DNA of 64,000 nucleotides from Bacteroidales bacterium UBA2861 (lineage in GTDB: Bacteria; Bacteroidota; Bacteroidia; Bacteroidales; UBA932), in assembly GCA_002350615.1 (NCBI GenBank), contig DEFD01000025.1, positions 124,001 to 188,000 of the forward strand, in the 5' to 3' direction. The position numbers and the translations under genes were made by a program. The notes beneath the pieces were generated by a model. It saw nothing but the letters and a program-made list of their open reading frames with translations. It had not been told where the DNA came from and searched no databases. Within the stretch, counting starts at the first letter, position 1; each line of letters opens with the position of its first letter. Below, one piece after another: positions 7,599 through 14,743 of the stretch.

Positions 7599-8534
7599 AT
7601 GGAAATTTTCTATGCAGACGATATAGCGGCGGGGAGGATCCTTCTCAATTCGGAAGAATCCTCTCACTGCGCCCGTGTCCTGAGACACCGCGAAGGCGAC
7701 AGCATCTGCGTGGTGGACGGCAGGGGCACGATGTACCGCTGTACCATAGAAAGTACTGGAGAAACGGGGCCGGCAGAGGAAGGCCGCGGCAAATCATCCC
7801 GAAAGAATCTCCAGCCGCTGGTCAGCGCCAGGATCGATTCTGCAGAACCGGGCTGGCATTCCCATCCTTACCGTCTGACGATGGCAGTCTGTCCCACCAA
7901 AAATCCGGACCGCTACGAGTGGATGGTGGAAAAGATTTGCGAGATAGGCGTAGATTGCATTGTCCCTGTGATCGGAGAGCGTTCGGAGCGCAGGGTCCTG
8001 AAAACGGAAAGGCTCGGGCGTCTTGTGTTGAGCGCTGCGAAACAAAGTCTGAAAGCCGCCTTCCCCGTAGTTGCCGAGCCTTGCAGCGTTCTGGATTTCA
8101 TCCGCTCCTTCGAGTCGGAAGACTCCGGAAGATGCCTTAAGTATATAGCCTACTGTTCCGACGAAGTGCAGCCCAGGGCAGGGCTGGCCGAGCTTCTGCG
8201 GGAGCACTTTCTGGCAGCCAGCAGCCGGGAGGGATCGGATTCCCGGATTCCGAAGAATGGCGGCAGCGGGGCTGGTTCCGGTATGCCGCTGGATGGAGGC
8301 AGCGGGGCTGGTTCTCCCGCACCGGGCTCTGATGAGGCCGCCGACAGTAAGCCGGAAATTGCCGTCCTCATCGGCCCGGAGGGCGACTTTTCTCCAGCCG
8401 AAGTACGCGCTGCGCTGGCTGCCGGGTTCATTCCCGTGCACCTTGGCAGCTCCAGGCTGCGCACCGAAACCGCCGCAGTAGTCGCCGCCACCGCCGTTTA
8501 CCTCACCGCCTCCCCCATGCGCAAAACCCCGTAA
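7599..8534 (+). CDS. rsmE: 16S rRNA m3U1498 methyltransferase RsmE, with two insertions
   Basis: A SPOUT-family SAM methyltransferase acting on 16S rRNA in the 30S subunit. The PUA-like N-terminal part carries SSHCARVLRHREGD. The SPOUT knot is marked by LIGPEGDFSPAEV (257-269) and LGSSRLRTETAA (282-293). At 311 residues it is well above the usual 230-250. The surplus lies in two low-complexity stretches: 52-73, and 205-250 rich in Gly, Ser and Pro, the latter encoded by a 22-bp direct repeat. Both fall in connecting segments and leave the active-site knot intact, so the enzyme is probably functional. Confidence 0.93.
   Translation: MEIFYADDIAAGRILLNSEESSHCARVLRHREGDSICVVDGRGTMYRCTIESTGETGPAEEGRGKSSRKNLQPLVSARIDSAEPGWHSHPYRLTMAVCPTKNPDRYEWMVEKICEIGVDCIVPVIGERSERRVLKTERLGRLVLSAAKQSLKAAFPVVAEPCSVLDFIRSFESEDSGRCLKYIAYCSDEVQPRAGLAELLREHFLAASSREGSDSRIPKNGGSGAGSGMPLDGGSGAGSPAPGSDEAADSKPEIAVLIGPEGDFSPAEVRAALAAGFIPVHLGSSRLRTETAAVVAATAVYLTASPMRKTP
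8257..8314 (+). repeat. 22-bp direct repeat inside the rsmE insertion
   Basis: Copies at 8257-8278 and 8293-8314 differ at one position. They are offset by 36 bp, so the reading frame is kept, and each encodes GGSGAGS. The repeat sits wholly within the non-conserved insertion. Confidence 0.85.
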
Positions 8535-8606
8535 AATGTAACTACCTGTATATCAACATAATCCCAAAAATCGATGCTCCTTTTTGGCGCATCAATATTT
8601 AATAAA

Positions 8607-9995
8607 ATGCTGAAAACCAAAAAGATACGATCCACGCTCATCCTACTTATCGCAGGACTGTTCTTACTTGGATGCACGCCGGGAGGGGATTATGTCCAGT
8701 TCGGCGGGTATGCCCAGGGCGGGACATGGAGCGTAAAGGCGAATCTGAAAGGCATAGGGCGAGTCAAGGGAAGCGACGGCAAATGCCGCAGGGTGAAGCC
8801 GAAAGAGATCCAAAGCCATATTGAGGCGATTCTCGAGGAGATCGATACCACCCTTTCCGGCTACAACAAGGCCTCTCAGCTGAGCAGGCTGAACGCCGGG
8901 GACACGATACGTCCGAGCGCAATGCTCATGGAATTGTACGATTACGCATACAGGTTGTGGCTCGAAACCGACGGGGCGCTGGACTGTGCAGCAGGGCCCC
9001 TGTATGACATCTGGGGTTTCGGATTCAAAAACGGCGAGCTCCCGGATGACGGCGCAGTTCAGCATGCCTTGAGATTCAGCGGCATGAAAAGGCTGAAGCC
9101 CAGAATGGAAGATGCGGTGAGGGACGGGCTTTTGTGGGGGCCCTGGCTGGAGAAGCAGGGTCTCAAGGATGACGGCACGGACCATGCTGTCGCCCATGCA
9201 GATATCCTGGTGCTGCCCCAACTGAATTTCAACGCAGTGGCGCAGGGCTACAGCTGCGACATGGTTGCCGCGTATCTGGACAGTCTGGGGGTATATGACA
9301 TGCTGGTGGATATCGGAGAGATATGGTGCCGCGGGCAGAATCCTTCCGGGAAAACCTGGCGGGTAGGAGTGGACAGGCCCGTGGATGGCAATAACCGCCC
9401 CGGGGCCGATATGGACGGCATCTGGGAAAGCGGTTCTGGCCGGAATGGCGGCGCCGAAGGTCCCGCCCAGGAACATCTTGACGGCGGCAATGGCAGGACA
9501 CCCCTTGCAGGCGGACAGGGAATCGTCACTTCGGGGAATTATCGCAAATATTATGTCCGCAACGGACAGAAATACTCCCATACCATCGACCCCCGCACCG
9601 GGTACCCTGTAGGCACCGGCCCTGCAGTCAAAGCTCCCGACGGAGAACAGGCTTGCGGGAATGGCAGGCATCGCGCCGATGGCGGGGGCGGCATTTTGCT
9701 GAGCGCGACGATAGTGGCACCGACCGCAGCCGCCGCAGATGCTTATGCCACATACTGCATGGTCATCGGCTTCGAGGCGGCGCGCGATTTCATCGAATCG
9801 AGGCCCGACCTGGAGGGATACCTGATTTACGCTCCCCCGGTGTGCAAAAAGGCCGGTTTTTCACACGGCGACGGGGAAAACAGTCAGTCGGTGTGCAAAA
9901 AGGCCGATTTTTCACACGGCGACGGGGCGGTGCAAGCCGAGACCGCGCCCGGCATGGCGGAATGGGCAAGCAAGAATTTCAGACTGGCAAATTGA
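8607..9995 (+). CDS. apbE: ApbE-like FAD:protein FMN transferase lipoprotein with insertions
   Basis: Periplasmic lipoprotein of the ApbE family, which moves FMN from FAD to Thr residues of Rnf/Nqr-type proteins. A lipobox (LFLLGC, Cys23) follows a hydrophobic leader, so ATG 8607 is preferred over ATG 8574. The FAD-binding signature HTIDPRTGYP is near 325-334, and the Mg-site region ATIVAPTAAAADAYAT is intact. Non-family stretches occur at about 266-300 and 336-365. At the C-terminus two copies of VCKKA(G/D)FSHGDG are encoded by a palindromic DNA repeat. At 462 residues it is roughly 100 longer than usual. It is followed by the esterase gene one base after the stop. Confidence 0.9.
   Translation: MLKTKKIRSTLILLIAGLFLLGCTPGGDYVQFGGYAQGGTWSVKANLKGIGRVKGSDGKCRRVKPKEIQSHIEAILEEIDTTLSGYNKASQLSRLNAGDTIRPSAMLMELYDYAYRLWLETDGALDCAAGPLYDIWGFGFKNGELPDDGAVQHALRFSGMKRLKPRMEDAVRDGLLWGPWLEKQGLKDDGTDHAVAHADILVLPQLNFNAVAQGYSCDMVAAYLDSLGVYDMLVDIGEIWCRGQNPSGKTWRVGVDRPVDGNNRPGADMDGIWESGSGRNGGAEGPAQEHLDGGNGRTPLAGGQGIVTSGNYRKYYVRNGQKYSHTIDPRTGYPVGTGPAVKAPDGEQACGNGRHRADGGGGILLSATIVAPTAAAADAYATYCMVIGFEAARDFIESRPDLEGYLIYAPPVCKKAGFSHGDGENSQSVCKKADFSHGDGAVQAETAPGMAEWASKNFRLAN
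9839..9927 (+). repeat. Tandem 38-bp palindromic repeats in the apbE 3' end
   Basis: Two 38-bp copies (9839-9876 and 9890-9927) with one mismatch, offset by 51 bp, which keeps the frame. Each starts with a dyad GTGTG(C)AAAAA...TTTTTCACAC around GGCC. They resemble a dispersed palindromic element, but no further copy was seen in this window. Confidence 0.85.
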
Positions 9996-9996
9996 C

Positions 9997-10950
9997 ATGA
10001 GGCGATTCATCATAATAATCAGCTTTTTGCTCGCCGCCGCATCCGCATTACATGCCCAGGCGGATCCGGCCGTACGCATCGACACGATTCAGTACGCAAG
10101 CCACAGCAATTATCCCCTGCACCTTTATCTCGCAAGGCCGGTAATTGCCGAAAGGCCTCTCCCCTGCATAGTGTTTGTACCGGGGTCGGCATGGAAGAAA
10201 CAGCGGATGGAAAGGTCGCTTCACGCAGTGATCAAAATGGCGAAAATGGGATATGCTGCAGCCAGCGTGGAATACCGGCCCTGCAACGTGGCACTTTTCC
10301 CGGCCCAGGTTGTCGATGCAAAGACTGCCACCCGCTATCTGAGGGAGCATGCGACCGAGCTTGGTCTTGACAGCCGAAACTTTTTCGCCTGGGGCTCCTC
10401 GTCCGGCGGACATACGGTGTTGCTGCAGGCATTTACCCAGGACTCAGCCCTGCTGGACAGCTGCTCCTGCAGCAGCGCAACGGCATTGCAAGGCCCTGCC
10501 AACAGCTTCGAAGGCAACAGCACGGCAAGCGGCAGTGGCAACAGGATGCCTGCAGAGCCGACTTCCTGCAAAGTGAACGCGGTCGTGGATTACTACGGCC
10601 CAAGCGAACTCGTCCATGAATTCCGCATCCAGGACAGTTATGACGACCCGGCAAAAGACCACGGCCTTCTTCTCGGCGATCCGCTGCACGAAAAACGCGG
10701 GGTGGCCCTAAAGGCAAGCCCTCTATACCATGTACATCCTTATGTGGTGCCCGTATTCATTGTCCACGGGACAGCCGACAAAGTCGTCCCGCTGGAGCAG
10801 AGCCTATGGCTTGAAAAGCGCCTGAAAGAATGTGGCGCGAGAGTAGAAAGCGTCATCCTGGAAGGTCAGAAGCATGGCGGTGCCGCATTCTGGACAGATG
10901 AACTGCTGGGCAGCATCGACGCTTTCCTGCAATCATGCATGATTAAGTAA
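9997..10950 (+). CDS. Secreted alpha/beta-hydrolase (esterase)
   Basis: A 317-residue protein with a signal peptide (cleavage near ALHAQA, residue 21). The fold is alpha/beta-hydrolase of the BD-FAE/carboxylesterase type, with the nucleophile elbow GSSSGG near 133-138. The catalytic Asp is probably in HGTADKVVP and the His in GQKHGGAAF. About 40 Ser/Gly/Ala-rich residues (149-189) interrupt the segment after the nucleophile helix and look like an insertion. The substrate is unknown. The gene is tightly coupled to the apbE-like gene, with the stop and ATG one base apart. Confidence 0.8.
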   Translation: MRRFIIIISFLLAAASALHAQADPAVRIDTIQYASHSNYPLHLYLARPVIAERPLPCIVFVPGSAWKKQRMERSLHAVIKMAKMGYAAASVEYRPCNVALFPAQVVDAKTATRYLREHATELGLDSRNFFAWGSSSGGHTVLLQAFTQDSALLDSCSCSSATALQGPANSFEGNSTASGSGNRMPAEPTSCKVNAVVDYYGPSELVHEFRIQDSYDDPAKDHGLLLGDPLHEKRGVALKASPLYHVHPYVVPVFIVHGTADKVVPLEQSLWLEKRLKECGARVESVILEGQKHGGAAFWTDELLGSIDAFLQSCMIK

Positions 10951-10955
10951 GTTTT

Positions 10956-11762
10956 ATGAACACTTCGCTCCTCATAGCACTTCTTGTTCCTTTCGCCGGC
11001 ACGGTCCTCGGGGCCGCCTGCGTATTTCTGCTGAAAGACAATCTGTCCAAGCGGGTGCAGAAAGGACTGCTTGGATTCGCCTCCGGCGTGATGGTGGCGG
11101 CAGCCGTCTGGTCGCTGCTGATACCGGCACTGGAGATGGCGGCAGGCAGTGGCACGGCAGCGTCGGGCTTTGCCGGGAAAATGGCGGGAGCGTTGCCGGC
11201 GGCTGGAGGATTCCTCATCGGCATGCTGTTCCTTCTCCTGCTGGACAGGATCACCCCTCATATCCACCTGGACGACAAGCCCGAAGGGCCGCGCAGCGGA
11301 ATCTCCCGCACCGCAAAACTCGCGTTGGCGGTAACGCTTCACAACATTCCTGAAGGCATGGCGGTAGGAGTCGCTTTCGCAGGAGCGCTTTCAGGAGCCG
11401 ATGTGATGTCGGTGGCTGGAGCAAGCGCCCTCGCCATAGGCATAGCCATCCAGAATTTCCCGGAGGGGGCCATTATCTCGATGCCGCTGAAGAATTCCGG
11501 GAGAACCCGCTTGCAGGCATTTCTGGTGGGAGCCATGAGCGGGGCCGTCGAGCCATTGGGAGCCATTGCCATGATCCTTCTCGCATCCATCCTCACTCCC
11601 CTGATGCCATGGTTCCTTTCCTTTGCAGCCGGTGCCATGATGTATGTGGTCATAGAAGAGCTCATTCCGGAAACCGCCGAAGGAGAACACTCCAACCTCG
11701 GAACCATAGGCTTCGCCGCCGGATTCGCCCTGATGATGGTACTGGATGTGGTGTTCGGATGA
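10956..11762 (+). CDS. ZIP-family divalent metal transporter
   Basis: A 268-residue inner-membrane protein with about eight spans. The two ZIP metal-binding helices are visible: HNIPEGMAVGVAFAGA (His about 129) and QNFPEGAIISMPLKN (about 166-180). A third acidic helix carries EELIPE. Imports Zn(II), Fe(II) or related ions; ZupT-like by motif pattern. It is the last gene of the plus-strand run and ends four bases from the convergent radA stop. Confidence 0.93.
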   Translation: MNTSLLIALLVPFAGTVLGAACVFLLKDNLSKRVQKGLLGFASGVMVAAAVWSLLIPALEMAAGSGTAASGFAGKMAGALPAAGGFLIGMLFLLLLDRITPHIHLDDKPEGPRSGISRTAKLALAVTLHNIPEGMAVGVAFAGALSGADVMSVAGASALAIGIAIQNFPEGAIISMPLKNSGRTRLQAFLVGAMSGAVEPLGAIAMILLASILTPLMPWFLSFAAGAMMYVVIEELIPETAEGEHSNLGTIGFAAGFALMMVLDVVFG

Positions 11763-11765
11763 GTA

Positions 11766-13187
11766 TCAGGAAGCCTTGAACAAGGCCTTCACCAGGGCGG
11801 GAATGTCGGAAACCTTCATCACCTGGATACCCTTAGCCGATTTGGCGTCGTAGGAACTGTAACTGCTAACGAATATCTTCTTGAAACCAAGGCGGGCAGC
11901 CTCGGCTATACGCCTGTCAGTCTGCGTAACGGGACGGATTTCGCCGCTGAGGCCCACTTCGGCCGCAAAACAGCAGTCCAGGGGAAGTGGGAAATCGAAG
12001 TTGCTGCTGAGCACCGCGCAGCTTACGGCCAGATCCGCAGCGGGGTCGGAAACCTTAAGCCCGCCGGCCATGTTCAGGAACACGTCCTTTGCACTCAGAT
12101 GGAAGCCCGCCCTCTTTTCCAGCACGGCGAGAAGCATGTTCAGCCTGCGGGTGTCGAAGCCGGTAGCGGAGCGTTGGGCGGTGCCGTAAACGGCAGATGA
12201 CACCAGGGCCTGCACTTCGAAAAGAAGCGGGCGCGTGCCGTCCAGGGTGACGCATATCGCCGCCCCGCTCAGTCCGCTCTCATGCATGGGTATGAGCATC
12301 TCGGAAGGGTTCCTGACCTCTTTGAGGCCTTCCCCCGTCATTTCGAACACCGCGATATCGGAAGTGCTGCCGAATCTGTTCTTGATGCTTCGCAGTATCC
12401 TGTAGGAGCCGCGGTTCTCCCCTTCGAACTGAAGTACCACATCCACTATATGCTCCAGGATCTTGGGGCCGGCTATATAACCGTCCTTGGTGATGTGGCC
12501 TATCAGCAGCACAGGCACTCCAGTCTGCTTGGCGAAGCGCAGCAGCATGGCCGCCACTTCCTTTATCTGGGACACGCTGCCCGGCGTGGATTCGATAGTG
12601 GAGGTGTACATGGTCTGCACCGAATCCACTATCATCAGCTGCGGAGGATTTGCCGCCGCCTGCTCCACGATATTGTCAATGCAGGTTTCACAGAAGATAT
12701 CGACCTGCTGTCCGGAAGTTCCGCCAGCCGGGTCGGCGCCAACCCCTTCTTGCTTCCCGATGCCGCGGGACAGCCTTTCAGCGCGCATCTTCACCTGCCG
12801 CGCGCTTTCTTCTCCCGTGACATAGAGGGTCTTGAGCCCCGAGCGGAGTGGAATCTGCAGGGAAAGGGTGGATTTGCCTATTCCGGGCTCCCCTCCCACC
12901 AGCACCAGGCTGCCCGGGACGATACCGCCTCCAAGCAAGCGGTCCACTTCGCCGAGCCCGAGGCTCACGCGGGATTCCGCCCCGTTCTCGATCTCCGCGA
13001 GACGGACGGGTTTGCGGCGTTCTTCGGCTCCGTAAGAAGCGGAGCGTGAGTCCCTGGACGAAGCGGATTTCTGCTCCACAGGGGCTTCCACCATGGTATT
13101 CCATTCGCCACAGGCGGGGCAGCGCCCCATCCACTTGCTGCTTTCGTTCCCGCAGGAAGTGCAGTACCAGACAGTTTTCTGTTTCAT
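11766..13187 (-). CDS. radA: DNA repair protein RadA
   Basis: A 473-residue RecA-like branch-migration ATPase of recombination repair. N-terminal C4 zinc finger (C9, C12, C23, C26), Walker A GGEPGIGKST near 95-105, the RadA-specific KNRFGS near 262, and a Lon-protease-like C-terminal domain. A short non-family stretch (about 150-170, Gly/Ala rich, IGKQEGVGADPAGG) accounts for a slightly greater length than usual. The start overlaps the yfcE stop by four bases (ATGA), so the genes are translationally coupled behind galE. Confidence 0.96.
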   Translation of the reverse strand: MKQKTVWYCTSCGNESSKWMGRCPACGEWNTMVEAPVEQKSASSRDSRSASYGAEERRKPVRLAEIENGAESRVSLGLGEVDRLLGGGIVPGSLVLVGGEPGIGKSTLSLQIPLRSGLKTLYVTGEESARQVKMRAERLSRGIGKQEGVGADPAGGTSGQQVDIFCETCIDNIVEQAAANPPQLMIVDSVQTMYTSTIESTPGSVSQIKEVAAMLLRFAKQTGVPVLLIGHITKDGYIAGPKILEHIVDVVLQFEGENRGSYRILRSIKNRFGSTSDIAVFEMTGEGLKEVRNPSEMLIPMHESGLSGAAICVTLDGTRPLLFEVQALVSSAVYGTAQRSATGFDTRRLNMLLAVLEKRAGFHLSAKDVFLNMAGGLKVSDPAADLAVSCAVLSSNFDFPLPLDCCFAAEVGLSGEIRPVTQTDRRIAEAARLGFKKIFVSSYSSYDAKSAKGIQVMKVSDIPALVKALFKAS

Positions 13188-13678
13188 TTTCTGGGCAGAT
13201 TAAAAACTTCCAGGTTCTTTATCGCGCCGCCTTCTATATCGAAGCGGAGCGCCGTACGCACCACATGCCAACCTTGCAATCCAGCGGCACCCGGATTCAT
13301 TGTCATCATTTTATATTTATCGTCCCACTGCACCTTCAGTATATGAGAGTGCCCGCAGACGAAAAGGTCCGGATGGATATCCAGCAGCAGGGCCCTGGCC
13401 TCGGGACTGTAATGCCCCGGATAACCGCCGATATGGGTCATCAGCACCTTGAGCCCGCCACGCTCGAAACTCTGATACAGGGGATAATCCTGCAGGAGCG
13501 CGCGACTGTCGCAATTGCCGCAGACGCCGACCACGGGCTTGAAAGCGCTGATGGTCCCGGGGAAATCCAGGTCTCCGCCCCAGTCACCGGCATGCCAGAT
13601 TTCATCTACCGGATCCAGAAAACCGCGGAATTCCGGTGAAAAGACACCGTGGGTGTCGGATATAAGCCCGATTTTCAT
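13184..13678 (-). CDS. YfcE/MJ0936-family metallophosphodiesterase
   Basis: A 164-residue calcineurin-like phosphoesterase. Metal ligands in order: ISDTHG (5-10), HAGDWGG (29-35), GNCD (about 54), THIGG, and GHSHILK near 113. This group hydrolyses phosphodiesters in vitro; the natural substrate is unknown. It is the middle gene of galE-yfcE-radA and overlaps radA by four bases. Its start is 18 bases from the galE stop. Confidence 0.92.
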   Translation of the reverse strand: MKIGLISDTHGVFSPEFRGFLDPVDEIWHAGDWGGDLDFPGTISAFKPVVGVCGNCDSRALLQDYPLYQSFERGGLKVLMTHIGGYPGHYSPEARALLLDIHPDLFVCGHSHILKVQWDDKYKMMTMNPGAAGLQGWHVVRTALRFDIEGGAIKNLEVFNLPRK

Positions 13679-13696
13679 AAGCCGATGCCTCCGGGA

Positions 13697-14716
13697 CTAC
13701 TTCCCGGCAAGCTTCTTCTCCCAGGCCCAGGCGGCTGCAAGGGTGTCCTCAACGCTTCGCTCCGCTTTCCAGCCGAGTTCCTCGTTGGCGAGGGTGGGAT
13801 CCGCCCAGATGGCGGTGACGTCACCGGCCCTGCGGGGCGCGAACTTGTAATTGAGCTTCAGATTGTTGACTTTCTCGAAGGCAGTCACGAGTTCCATCAC
13901 GCTCACGGGGCGGCCTGTGCCTATGTTGAAGATTTCGTAGGGTTTCTTCATCTTCCCGTCAAGCATGCGCGCCACTGCGCAGACATGGGCTTTTGCAAGG
14001 TCCACTATGTCGATATAATCCCTCTGGCAGGTGCCGTCGGGAGTGGGATAGTCGTTTCCGAAGATGCTGAGGCACTCGCGTTTGCCAATGGCAGTCTGGG
14101 TGATGAAGGGAACCAGGTTGTTGGGTACGCCTCGGGGCAGTTCGCCGATGAGCGCGCTCGGATGCGCGCCGATAGGGTTGAAATACCGAAGCGCAATGCC
14201 CTTTACTCCATCGTATGCGGCCACGCAGTCACGAAGGAAATCTTCGCACATCTGCTTGGTGTTGCCGTAAGGCGATGTGGCCTCCTGGCGCGGGCTCTGC
14301 TCCGTGACGGGCAGCTTCTCCGGCTCTCCGTAAACGGTTGCGGATGAGCTGAACAGCACATTGAGTCCGCGTTTGCGCGCCTGCTCGAGGATGTTCAGAA
14401 AAGATTTGAGATTGTTGCCGTAATACTTGAGGGGGTCGGCCACCGACTCACCCACCGCCTTGTAGGCCGCAAAGTGGATGCAGGCGTCGATCTTATACTC
14501 GCTGAACAACCGTTCCACCGCCGCCGCATCGCAGAAATCCATCTCCACGAGAGGAAGTTTCTCTCCCAAAATCTCGCACACTCCATTGTAGTTGGTACGG
14601 TCGCAATTGCTGAAATTGTCCGCTATCACCACATTGTAACCCGCCTGTGCCAGTTCCACTGTCACATGGCTTCCTATAAATCCGGCTCCGCCGGAAACAA
14701 GAACAGTCTTTTTCAT
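13697..14716 (-). CDS. galE: UDP-glucose 4-epimerase
   Basis: A 339-residue extended SDR. The NAD-binding GGAGFIGS is at 9-16, the catalytic SSSATVY at 123-129, and Y150-x3-K154 (YGNTK) follows. It interconverts UDP-glucose and UDP-galactose for sugar use and surface polysaccharide. The in-frame ATG nine codons upstream was rejected because the TACATTTG box lies between it and ATG 14716. Only four bases separate box and start, so the transcript is probably leaderless. It heads the galE-yfcE-radA operon. Confidence 0.96.
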   Translation of the reverse strand: MKKTVLVSGGAGFIGSHVTVELAQAGYNVVIADNFSNCDRTNYNGVCEILGEKLPLVEMDFCDAAAVERLFSEYKIDACIHFAAYKAVGESVADPLKYYGNNLKSFLNILEQARKRGLNVLFSSSATVYGEPEKLPVTEQSPRQEATSPYGNTKQMCEDFLRDCVAAYDGVKGIALRYFNPIGAHPSALIGELPRGVPNNLVPFITQTAIGKRECLSIFGNDYPTPDGTCQRDYIDIVDLAKAHVCAVARMLDGKMKKPYEIFNIGTGRPVSVMELVTAFEKVNNLKLNYKFAPRRAGDVTAIWADPTLANEELGWKAERSVEDTLAAAWAWEKKLAGK

Positions 14717-14720
14717 ACTA

Positions 14721-14728
14721 CAAATGTA
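14721..14728 (-). promoter_or_regulatory. -7 box (TACATTTG) for galE
   Basis: Minus-strand reading TACATTTG-TAGT-ATG, the same four-base spacing as at 4029-4036 and 17076-17083. Confidence 0.6.
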
Positions 14729-14743
14729 CGCAAAATCTCGCAA

